Shown: positions 9,581-18,500 of the stretch, one piece after another
How positions within the stretch are numbered: the first letter of the stretch is position 1
How the letters are laid out: each line of letters opens with the position of its first letter
Source of the DNA: H111-94 sp034436045
GTDB taxonomy: Bacteria; Chloroflexota; Ktedonobacteria; Ktedonobacterales; Ktedonobacteraceae
Assembly: GCA_034436045.1 (NCBI GenBank)
Contig: DAOTVZ010000084.1
Location: 1 to 64,000 of the forward strand
DNA: 64,000 nucleotides
Direction of reading: 5' to 3'
Notes under the pieces: generated by a model
Told to the model about the DNA's origin: nothing
Seen by the model: the letters and a program-made list of their open reading frames with translations, nothing else
Databases searched by the model: none
Position numbers and translations under genes: made by a program

Positions 9581-9707
9581 AAAATTTTAATAAAATCTTA
9601 ATATCTTTGGCAAAATTTTTATACCAAAAATAGCTGAGGTGCTGTACACTCTCTTACAAGGATTAAAGCCGCGTTGGCTGAGCAGAGAAGCGGATAAAGG
9701 AAAAACG

Positions 9708-11159
9708 ATGGAGCAGCAAGAGCGTATCATGGATGGAGACCTGCAAACCCTGGGGTTGCAGTCCATCTTAAAAATGCTGGCCCTGAGTGGAAAAACAGGC
9801 AAGTTATTTGTGCATTCTGGCCCGGAGACACTTTCGATTAGTTTACATAAAGGGCAGATAGTGGCGTTGCATGAGGAGGGGGGAAGCCGTATTGATCTGC
9901 CAGGGATGCTTTGCCTGCTTGGCAGACTCACACCGCCCAATGCTCAGATGCTGCGTGATTTAGCGCAAGGCGATATCCAGGCCACGTTACAGATGATGGT
10001 GGAGCGCGGGTGGATGAGCATGGAAGAGATGCAGCGCCGCCTGGAATTTGCAGTCACGCAATCCATCAGTCATGCGCTGCGTTGGGTCAATGGACGTTTT
10101 GCCTTTCATCGGCAGATGATCCCGATGGGGGGCAAGATGCGCCCGCTAGATGTCGATTCGACGCTACTAGAGGCGTTGCGGCAAGCGGACGAGTGGGAAG
10201 AGGTTGTTGCGGAAGGCATCTCGAATATTACACGGAATACGGTGGCGCGCTGGCTGCCGGAGGTGAACAGAGATGTACGTAACCTGGGGCTGAGCCAGGA
10301 ATGTATCGAGGTGTTGTGCCTCTCGAATGGTGAAATCCCGCTACAGGCTATTTCGCTAGTGCTGATGACCCCGGAAGCGCGCGTGGCGCGTATCATGATG
10401 CGCTTACTGGAACTCCGGCTGGTCGAGGTGGTGGATATGGCGTTGGAAGCGGAACTCCAACGCGATCTCTCGAATATCATTATCAAGAGTCAGCATACAT
10501 TAGTGCGTCACCGTCAGACCTCTAATCCAGAGCAGTTATTGCAGGGGCTGATTATCACCTTTGCTGATTGCATCAACGGCCTGCTTGCCCATCACGGGCA
10601 CTATGCGCGCAGTATGCGCGGAAGAGGTCAGGTGCCTGAGTCAGAGGTGATACGCTACCTTGAGCGACGTTTCATGCCTCTGCTCCAACAATTGAGTGGG
10701 CAGCAGTATCCAATTCTGGAGACGGTCACGATGGTGAACGGTCTGCTGGACTGCAATGATATCTTAACCCTGAACAAAGTAGTGAAGGGTGGGCAGTTAG
10801 AGGAATTTTATTGGGAGGCCGTGCAAGGGCTGAGTGTGTTTTTGCGTGCATCGTTCGACATGATGTTACGGGACGAAGTGGGCAATTCACATACCGGACG
10901 GCAATTGAATCTGGCCTGGAAGGTGTTTCTTTCCGAGGTCGAGAACGAAGTACAACGCTATCAACTGTATCGCGCACAGCGGAACGTGCAGGCGCGTGGG
11001 CGCGAGACGATACAAGGCGCGACCGGGCCTGTGGGTGCGCCAGGTTCTGCAGGAGCGCCGAATTGGAACGGAGCGAACGGAGCCTGGGGAGGTCCCGGCG
11101 GGGAGGCCTCACGCCCCAATGGGGCCATATACTGGTCTCCAGAAACGCAAAGTAGGTAA
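9708..11159 (+). CDS. PATAN/DUF4388-domain protein (PixG-like, receiver missing)
   Basis: 483 residues from the ATG at 9708, chosen because AAAGGA precedes it; an upstream in-frame start at 9639 lacks a site and overlaps a possible promoter. The first ~130 residues are a PATAN (DUF4388) domain: LQTLGLQSILKMLALSGKTG, GKLFVHSG and ISLHKGQIVALH. A helical middle part follows, then a Gly/Ala/Pro-rich tail of ~50 residues. In cyanobacterial Pix/Tax loci the PATAN protein (PixG/TaxP1) carries a C-terminal receiver and can bind the pilus motor. Here the receiver is absent and a free CheY-like protein is encoded 20 bases downstream, as if the gene had been split. TACACT at 9645-9650 could be its -10 box. 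Confidence 0.8.
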   Translation: MEQQERIMDGDLQTLGLQSILKMLALSGKTGKLFVHSGPETLSISLHKGQIVALHEEGGSRIDLPGMLCLLGRLTPPNAQMLRDLAQGDIQATLQMMVERGWMSMEEMQRRLEFAVTQSISHALRWVNGRFAFHRQMIPMGGKMRPLDVDSTLLEALRQADEWEEVVAEGISNITRNTVARWLPEVNRDVRNLGLSQECIEVLCLSNGEIPLQAISLVLMTPEARVARIMMRLLELRLVEVVDMALEAELQRDLSNIIIKSQHTLVRHRQTSNPEQLLQGLIITFADCINGLLAHHGHYARSMRGRGQVPESEVIRYLERRFMPLLQQLSGQQYPILETVTMVNGLLDCNDILTLNKVVKGGQLEEFYWEAVQGLSVFLRASFDMMLRDEVGNSHTGRQLNLAWKVFLSEVENEVQRYQLYRAQRNVQARGRETIQGATGPVGAPGSAGAPNWNGANGAWGGPGGEASRPNGAIYWSPETQSR

Positions 11160-11179
11160 AGAGCGGTGTTAATGATCTT

Positions 11180-11632
11180 ATGAAAGGCAGGTTAGTCGAG
11201 ATGATGGAACCGACAGTACTGGTCGTCGATGATAGCCCGACAGTGCGGAAAATTGTGCAGATGACCTTACAGAAAGAGCATATTCGGGTTATTACGGCTA
11301 GTGATGGACTCAGTGCGTTGACGTCAGTTGCTGATGAAATGCCCGCCTTAATCTTACTTGATATCCAGTTACCGCGCATGGATGGGTACCATATTTGCCA
11401 GATAATACGAAAAAACTTGCAGTTTCGCCAGATTCCCATTATTATGCTGAGTGGGAAGGATGGCATATTTGATAAGATGCGTGGTCGGCTGGCTGGTTCA
11501 ACTGAGTATCTGACGAAACCGTTTGACTCAAATGAGCTAATCCAGACCGTGAAGAAGCATCTGGTCAACTGGCAGGAGCGCGTTCCGGTGCAGCATGAAG
11601 GAATGCGTCCCCGCCTGCGCTATCGTGGCTAG
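11180..11632 (+). CDS. CheY-like single-domain response regulator (PilG/PixG-receiver type)
   Basis: Up to 150 residues; starts at 11180, 11201 or 11204 are all possible, and none has a strong ribosome site. It is one receiver domain with VVDDSPTVRK (acidic pair), LILLDIQLPRMDG (phospho-acceptor Asp) and LTKPFDSNEL (conserved Lys), plus a basic C-terminal tail. There is no output domain. The DSPTVRK signature is typical of PilG and the receivers of cyanobacterial Pix/Tax systems. It follows the PATAN protein by 20 bases and probably replaces that protein's missing receiver. Its phosphate would come from the hybrid CheA further downstream. Confidence 0.92.
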   Translation: MKGRLVEMMEPTVLVVDDSPTVRKIVQMTLQKEHIRVITASDGLSALTSVADEMPALILLDIQLPRMDGYHICQIIRKNLQFRQIPIIMLSGKDGIFDKMRGRLAGSTEYLTKPFDSNELIQTVKKHLVNWQERVPVQHEGMRPRLRYRG

Positions 11633-11850
11633 GTCTTGCTTGGTCTTACACATTTAATGCCTAAGCACTCAGCACACGAGACAGAGGAGTCCAGTTCAAC
11701 CTGTGGACGCGCCATTATTTCCTAATCATTGTTTGATTGAACGAACTGGGGTCCAAGAGCTACTTCGCCGCTAGCGAAAGTCGTGGAAACGGCTGCAAGT
11801 ATCTCAGGACGAGAGTAAGGGGAGTAGTTCACACAGAAAGGTAGATGTGA
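11633..11850. other. 218-bp gap between the two receivers
   Basis: No gene, no clear terminator. The gap is long for an operon with tight spacing and may hold an internal promoter, but no good -35/-10 pair was found. Confidence 0.4.
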
Positions 11851-12216
11851 ATGCCTGGGCAAAAAGTACTAGTTGTCGATGACAGTATTACAGAATTGAC
11901 GATGATTGCGACGCCATTACGCAACAGTGGGTTTGAGGTTGTAACGGCCATTGATGGGGATGAGGCGGTGGAGAAAGTATTCCGGGAGCGCCCGAACTGT
12001 ATTGTACTGGATGTGGTGCTACCCAAACAAAATGGCTTTCAACTCTGCCGCAAGCTTAAGAACTCGGAACTGAGTCGGCATATTCCGATCATCTTGTTGA
12101 CGAGCAAGAATACACCGCTTGATCGTTCCTGGGGCTTGCGTCAGGGGGCTGATGCATATATGACGAAGCCGTTTAATGCGGATGAGCTGGTTGCCAGTGT
12201 ACGTCGTCTAGTTTAG
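11851..12216 (+). CDS. CheY-like response regulator (PilH/PixH type)
   Basis: 121 residues, a bare receiver. Motifs: VVDDSITELTMI (acidic pair), IVLDVVLPKQNGFQL (phospho-acceptor) and MTKPFNADEL. The acceptor loop and PKQNGFQ are characteristic of PilH/PixH receivers, the second CheY in twitching and phototaxis systems, which often act as phosphate sinks. A ribosome site (AAAGG) lies 10-14 bases upstream of the ATG. It is second of the two receivers in the chemosensory operon. Confidence 0.92.
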   Translation: MPGQKVLVVDDSITELTMIATPLRNSGFEVVTAIDGDEAVEKVFRERPNCIVLDVVLPKQNGFQLCRKLKNSELSRHIPIILLTSKNTPLDRSWGLRQGADAYMTKPFNADELVASVRRLV

Positions 12217-12514
12217 ACGCAGAATGGGGGCCATGGGTGACCACAAAGGTACGCCCCTATGATATACATAGCTTACGAACTTCGCGCGCTATTTATTTCT
12301 GCTATTAGGAGCAGGGATCAGGCTAAAGGCACGCGGAGCGGATCATAAATAGTTGTATGTATGTAGTAGGGACGGGGGCGGTGTCGGGGGAGGGACATGG
12401 TGTGGAAGACTGTGTCCCTCGTGGTTGCCTGTTGCCCCTGTACCGCGTGTGATCTTAATGCTTCTAATTTCGCAACACGCGGAGGATGAAGGTTTTTACA
12501 ATGGGAGTGGTTGT

Positions 12515-13138
12515 GTGAGCAATAACTATCAAGGGATGCTGTCAGGGGATGCTCTTGCTGCGCTGCAACAACAATTGAATAGATCGTCATCTGCGGCGGC
12601 AGCGATGGCGCTGCAAAGACAATTGCTACAGGGTGGGCAGCTCTCGCCAGATAGCGCATCCGCTCCTGGTGTTGTTCCTGTGGCAGTAGCCGATCAGTAC
12701 CTGACATTTTCATTGTCTGACTGCCAATTTGCAGTGAAGGCTGATGCCGTGCAGGGCGTCGAACGGCTCAGCATTCTTACGCCTGTCCCCAATGTCGCTT
12801 CCTGGTTGAAAGGCGTGATGAATTTACGCGGCTCAATTGTCTCAGTGGTTGACCTGCGTGCTTTTTGGGGCCTGGAGCCAATTCCTCACACGGCACGCAC
12901 ACGCCTGCTGTCGCTCCAACAGAGTGAAATGGTGATCTGCTTTATGGTGGATGCGATTACCGAGATGCTGGCGATTCCTCCCTCCACCATTGTGTATGGG
13001 AACATGCGACAGGTGGGCATAGCTTCCTGGGCCGCACCGTATGCCGCCGGTATGGCGACGGTGAATAACCGGGCAATCATCTTGTTGGATGTGGCACGCC
13101 TCCTTTTCTCCGAGAAGATGCAACATTATGAGCTATAG
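12515..13138 (+). CDS. CheW-like coupling protein (PilI/PixI type)
   Basis: 207 residues from the GTG at 12515, with GGGAG upstream; a longer in-frame extension back to 12353 has Gly/Trp/Cys-rich composition unlike a protein of this family. The CheW fold begins near residue 65 (YLTFSLSDCQFAVKADAVQG) and contains the signature VASWLKGVMNLRGSIVSVVD. The first ~60 residues are an Ala/Gln-rich linker. CheW couples the MCP to CheA in the signalling array. It precedes the MCP gene by 179 bases. Confidence 0.88.
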   Translation: MSNNYQGMLSGDALAALQQQLNRSSSAAAAMALQRQLLQGGQLSPDSASAPGVVPVAVADQYLTFSLSDCQFAVKADAVQGVERLSILTPVPNVASWLKGVMNLRGSIVSVVDLRAFWGLEPIPHTARTRLLSLQQSEMVICFMVDAITEMLAIPPSTIVYGNMRQVGIASWAAPYAAGMATVNNRAIILLDVARLLFSEKMQHYEL

Positions 13139-13317
13139 CATCGATGATACCGGTCCTGAGACTCTCGACGCGGGTTGTATGAGTGGTGTAAAACAATCTA
13201 TTCTGAAACCGCTTCTCTGTAAGAGGCGTGAAACCGGAACCTTATCCGCGCAGGATGGTTTCTGTCCAGCTTTGGAAGATTGAATATTTTTTATTTTACC
13301 AACAGGAGGTCTGGTGT

Positions 13318-15495
13318 ATGAATCCTGACCGCAATATCGGTGGAATGACAGTCAATACATTACTACAAACAGGGATGATCGTTTCTGTTTTGATTGCTGT
13401 CGTGTGTGTTGCCATCGTTGGCTTTTTACCTACAAGTCTGTCCCGTACTATGTTTTTACCGGTGGTTGCCGCCTGCGCGCTTGTTGTCGTTCTTGGCATT
13501 CTTATCACTCATTATCTTGTTCAACGCCGGATCAAGGATCGCCTGATTAGTCTGGTAAATGTGTGTCGTGACTATGCCGGTGGAGATCGCACGGTGCGCG
13601 TCTCCGTGAATGGGGACGATGAGTTTGCTATGTTAGCGATGGCGCTCAATACAGTGCTTGATGCGCAAGGCAACGGCATGAGTAGCGCGGCCCCGATGAA
13701 CATGGGTGGTGACGCGGCGGCACTGCAAGCGCAGATTGAGAAGTTGTTACAAGAGGTCAGTGCTGTCGGTGATGGCGACCTGCGCGTGCAGGCCGAAGTG
13801 ACCCCCGATACGCTAGGTGTGCTGGCCGACTCGTTTAACTATATGATTGAAGAGTTAGCAAAGGTGGTGGGGCGGGTGCAAGCGACGGCGGTGCAGGTCA
13901 CTAATGCCACCCGTCGCATTCTTGATCGTTCTGCTGATCTGGCGCAGGCTTCTGAGGCTCAGGTAGAACAGATCGCGCAGACCTCTAAGGCCGTTGAGGC
14001 GCTGGCTACCTTTATTCAGGATGTCGCGCAGAACGCCTTGCTCAGCGCGGAAACAGCCCAGGAAGCCTTGCGAGACGCTACTAAAGGCCAGCAAGCGGTG
14101 CGCCAGACGATTGAAGGTATGATGGCTATTCGCGAAAACGTGCAGGAGACCTCCAAGAAGATTAAGCGCCTGGGTGAGCGCTCGAACGAAATCAGCGAGA
14201 TTGTGCGTATCATTGATGATATAGCCGATCAGACCAACCTGCTCGCCCTCAACGCGGCCATTCAGTCCGCGATGGCCGGTGAGCATGGACGTGGGTTCGC
14301 CGTCGTGGCTGATGAGATTCGCTTACTGGCAGAACGTTCGACCGAATCAACGAAACGTATCGCTACGCTGGTCAAGAGTATTCAGGGCGATACTTATGAA
14401 GCTGTGGTGGCAATGGAAGATAGCACCCAGGAAGTGGTGAAAGGTTCGCAACTGGCCGATGAAGCCGGACGCGCGCTGAACTCCATCTATGGCGCGGTAG
14501 AACGCCAGGCCAAGATGATCGAAGGTATTGCTCGCGCCGCTAACGATCAGACGGCGGTTGCCGATGCGGTGGCATCGGCGATGGCCCGTATCTCCGAGAT
14601 CATTCGCCAGACGGACGCCGGTACGCAGGAGGCGGCAGTGAGCGTCAGTTATCTGGCCGAGCTGGCTGAACAGTTACGTGCCTCGGTGTCTACCTTCCGC
14701 TTGCCTGACCATATCACTGAAATGGCTAACGCGAATGTTTTCGGGCCGGTCACGTCTGTGACGGAGTTATCCGGTGGCAGCCAGCCATATCCCGCGCTGA
14801 ATAGTGGCAACAACGGTTGGAATCAGCAGCAGAGCTTTGATAATTTCCCGCCGTTACCGGAGCCTGGCAACTCCGGCTCGCTGGTCGCGTTAACCTCGCG
14901 GCAAGGACAGGGACAGTTCGCTTTTGACAATCAACAGGATTTTGGGCAATCATTCTCGCAGGGCAACGCAGGCGGTGTGGGCAGAGGGGAGATGAATCAC
15001 ACTCCTGCTGGCTGGAAACAGCCCGCCTTTGGTCCCGCTGGCAACCAGCAGTTCGCCTCTGGTGCTGCTATGTTCGGCAATGGGAACGGCCAGTCCTTTG
15101 GCAACCAGCAAGGCTTTGGGATGCCTGCCATGCCATCCTTCGGCCAGGGTGATTATGGGCAGAACTTCGCCGGTCCTGCCAATCAGAATTTTGGCAATGT
15201 CGGTGGTCAACATGATTTTGGCTTTGCCGACTTCGGCAATGGGAGATTTGACAATCAGCCTGCGCTCGGTAACAACGGGCAGCAAGGCTTTGGTTCCTAT
15301 CCGTCTTTTGATGTTCCTAACCAGGCGTTCCCGCAGCAGGGAAATACGCCATCAATGCCATCCATCAATGCCGATCAATCTTTTGGACAAGGTGGAGCTG
15401 GCATGCCAAATAACAACCCTGCCCCTACACGACCTCGCTGGCAGGCGGGCCAGGGTCAAACGCAAGGTCAGACGAATTTTGGTCAAGAAAGATAG
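13318..15495 (+). CDS. PilJ/PixJ-like methyl-accepting chemotaxis protein with Q/N/G/F-rich tail
   Basis: 725 residues from the ATG at 13318, which has a good AGGAGG site 7 bases upstream. Two TM helices (~17-37 and ~44-66) are joined by only a few residues, so there is no external sensor domain. HAMP-like segments follow (~67-110 and ~140-185), then the MCP signalling hairpin (~190-460). The tip reads DQTNLLALNAAIQSAMAGE and GRGFAVVADEIRLLAERS; the AAIQSAMAGE form is that of PilJ-type receptors in type IV pilus systems. The last ~265 residues form a low-complexity tail rich in Gln, Asn, Gly, Phe and Ser with repeated FG/FGN/QGFG motifs. No methylase or methylesterase gene is nearby. Confidence 0.92.
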   Translation: MNPDRNIGGMTVNTLLQTGMIVSVLIAVVCVAIVGFLPTSLSRTMFLPVVAACALVVVLGILITHYLVQRRIKDRLISLVNVCRDYAGGDRTVRVSVNGDDEFAMLAMALNTVLDAQGNGMSSAAPMNMGGDAAALQAQIEKLLQEVSAVGDGDLRVQAEVTPDTLGVLADSFNYMIEELAKVVGRVQATAVQVTNATRRILDRSADLAQASEAQVEQIAQTSKAVEALATFIQDVAQNALLSAETAQEALRDATKGQQAVRQTIEGMMAIRENVQETSKKIKRLGERSNEISEIVRIIDDIADQTNLLALNAAIQSAMAGEHGRGFAVVADEIRLLAERSTESTKRIATLVKSIQGDTYEAVVAMEDSTQEVVKGSQLADEAGRALNSIYGAVERQAKMIEGIARAANDQTAVADAVASAMARISEIIRQTDAGTQEAAVSVSYLAELAEQLRASVSTFRLPDHITEMANANVFGPVTSVTELSGGSQPYPALNSGNNGWNQQQSFDNFPPLPEPGNSGSLVALTSRQGQGQFAFDNQQDFGQSFSQGNAGGVGRGEMNHTPAGWKQPAFGPAGNQQFASGAAMFGNGNGQSFGNQQGFGMPAMPSFGQGDYGQNFAGPANQNFGNVGGQHDFGFADFGNGRFDNQPALGNNGQQGFGSYPSFDVPNQAFPQQGNTPSMPSINADQSFGQGGAGMPNNNPAPTRPRWQAGQGQTQGQTNFGQER

Positions 15496-15599
15496 GAATA
15501 TAATCTGGCTACTAGTATGTCAAGTGTTGTGTATGCGCAACGACGAGATTCAAGCGACGCGGCGCATAACCAATGCTAGAATGAGTGGGTGTGCGCAAC

Positions 15600-18500
15600 A
15601 TGTCGGATACTTTTGATAAAAACGCGCTGCTTGATTCGTTTATCGAAGAGGTAAATAGTTATTTGCCGGAGATCGAGACGAATCTGCAGCGTCTAGCACA
15701 GTCACCTGGCGACATGGATGCCCTGGAAGAAGCCTATCGCCGCACTCATACCATTGGTGGTTCTGCCTCGATGATGGACTTCCCTGGGCTTGCGCATGTC
15801 GCTCATGGTATGGAAGACATTCTGGGTGATGCATTAGAAGGAATCGCGCCTCTTGATGCGCCGACCATCGGGTTATTACAACGTTCCTTAGGGCGTCTAC
15901 GCCGCCTGCTGGATGGCATTCGTACAGGGGCGAAAGCCGATGCGATTGTCGCCGAGGACGATGCCGACTATGAGCAGTATCGCCAGCAGATCAATCTTTC
16001 TGCGACCCCCGCGCAGAAGTCTCCGGCCCCCGTGCCTGCTGAAGTGCAAAAGAACACAGCTAAGCCTGTACAGCAGGAGACGGCGTTTGCTTCGCCGTAT
16101 GAGCAGGTACCCCCATCGCCCACTCTCCCTTCATTTGATGAGGTACTGGCATCGTTCCAGGCTCCAGCCGTCAACTCGGCTCGTGATCTGGCGTGGCCAG
16201 AGGAAGCTGAGAGCGCGACGAGTTCCCATCATGTCCAGTCGGCGACCGTAGAGCGGGCTGCCTCTCCTATGTCTCCTGTGCCATCTGCACGTGCTATGCC
16301 TCCTGTCTCCCCGCTCCCGGCAACGCAGTTTCAAGTGCAAGAGGGGCAGAAACCTCAAAGTGCTCTCGATGAGCTGGTGGCCTCGACGCGCAAGACCCCC
16401 ACAGTTACACCGCCGACGCCTGTGCTACCGGCGACAAATGCGTTCAGTAACCCTCCTGTAACGCACTCTACAGGCGTATCTCCATCGGCGAATGCCTCTA
16501 TAGTTCCGACTCCTGCCCCCCCGCCTGCGCCGCTCGCGGAAACGAAAGTGGCCCATGTGCCGGATGTGTATGCTCGTATGCAGGAGGAAACACAGAGCCT
16601 TGAAAAGCTCATGGCCTCGTTCAAGCAGCTTGTGATGCAGTTACGCGCGGCTATCACGGTTATAGAGGGGCAACGCAGCGAGTTTAAGGGGTTCCTGGAT
16701 GGCTCAAAAGATGCGCTGGAGCGGATGGAGGACTGGGCCGGACGTGCCATGAATCTGAATCTACGTAATAGCCCTGAGCAGGTGCGTCGTTTTCTGCCTC
16801 TTTCGGTGATGTGGGTTTCTAACCGGAAGCTCAAAAAGGTGCAGGATGTCCTCAAACAGATTGCCGACAGTGCGCAAGCCAATGATGATCAGTTCGAGAT
16901 ACTGATCCAGCAATTGCAGAATTCCTTAAAGTCGAGCTTTGAGGCATTCCGGCAAATGCAAGAGCAGGTTGTGCCCATTTTGAAGCAGGAGCCGGGTTGG
17001 AGCGCCTGGGAGATGCAGGAGGAACGCTCCTTTCATGACACCGGTGCTATACGCGAGCGTGTCACCTTCGAGCGTCAAGGCGATCTGGCGGCCCTGCGCG
17101 CTGAAGTTGAGGCGCAGGTGCGTAATGAGCTGCGCCGTGAATATGAAGCGCGTTATCTGACTTCCGCCGAACGTGTGGCGCTGGAGCAGCAGATACGCGA
17201 TGAGGTGCGACGCGAGTTTGAGGCGCGTCAGCAATCTCAACAGGCCCGCGCTGGCTATGTGCCTTCTGAAACGTTACAGGAACTTGAGGCCCGCCTCCGC
17301 AGTGAGATCGAGATTCAGGTACGTCAGGAAGTGCTGGCATCGCTTACCACGAATAGTACTAATAATGGCACTGCTGTCGATGCGGCAGGTGCTGTTTCTC
17401 CGAGTACGACATCGGCATCGCAGACTGAAGCTGTGTTGAGAACGACCGTAGGAACACAGTCGGCATCTTCCTCAGCGAGGCCGATGGTGCAGAGTCTGCC
17501 TACCGCAAGTGTTGCATCTGATCCCAGTAGTGATTTTGGCGAAGAAGCAGTCGAAATTTTCCGTCTGGAGGCAGAGGAGCATCTGCAATCGATTAGTATG
17601 AATGTGGCGGAACTGGAGAAATCGCCTACGAACCGCGAATTTATTCAGGGCATTCGTCGTGCTACCCATACCCTGAAGGGTGCAGCGGGTATGATGGGTT
17701 TCCGCCTGATCGCCGATCTCTGCCATGTCTCAGAGGACTTGCTCGACAGCATTATGGAGGGAACGACGACCATCTCGCCCGCTGTGCTGAGCATCATCCT
17801 GGATACTGCCGAGACACTGGATACGCTGATTACGGGCAAGGGCACGAGTCCTGCAGCCGATGCGATGAAGGTGCAGGCGTTGCGTATGCGCTACGCGCAA
17901 TTGCTCGGCACGCAAGGGCCTGAGCCTGATCAGGCTCAGGCAGAGGCAGAACTGGTTGCGGAAGGTGATGCCACCGCCGAAGCTCAACTTGCGGCTAATC
18001 TCCTCTTCGAGGAAGAGAATGAAACCCAACGTACCGCTCCTGGCGATCTAAGTGTGCGTGTGCGCCTGCAAAAACTAGATGAACTGATCAATCTCTTTGG
18101 AGAACTGCTGGTAAACCGTGCTGTGCTGGAGGAGCGCATCCAGCGTCTGGCGCACATCGTCGCAGATGTGGAGTTGAGTAGCACACGTTTATACGACGTT
18201 GGTCAGAAACTGGAGAGCAACTTTGAAGCGGCTACCTTGCCGAGCGGCCATTCGGTACAGGTCATGCCGGGCGAGGGAGAGCGGCAGCGCAATACTCACC
18301 TGAATGGCAATGGGCGCAATGGGCAGGAACCGGCCCACCTCGCCGAATTTGACGAATTGGAACTGGACCGCTATACCGAGTTCCATCGTCTCGCTCGTGG
18401 CTTGAGTGAGGGCATCTCCGACGTGACAACGCTGAGCGCCGAGATGGAGGCGGTCATTCGTGAGTGTGAAAACGTGTTCTCGCGCGAAACCCGCCTCAGT

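Noticed and set aside
11140..11204. Frameshift joining the PATAN protein and the receiver into one gene
   Set aside because: A stop codon in frame, a 20-base gap and fresh starts argue for two genes; no slippery sequence was found.
10726..11568. 280-residue frame on the minus strand
   Set aside because: It lies across the PATAN protein and receiver genes, which have clear domains; Arg/Ser/Thr-rich shadow composition.
12353..12514. N-terminal extension of the CheW protein
   Set aside because: Gly/Trp/Cys-rich residues unlike CheW and no ribosome site; the GTG at 12515 with GGGAG is better.
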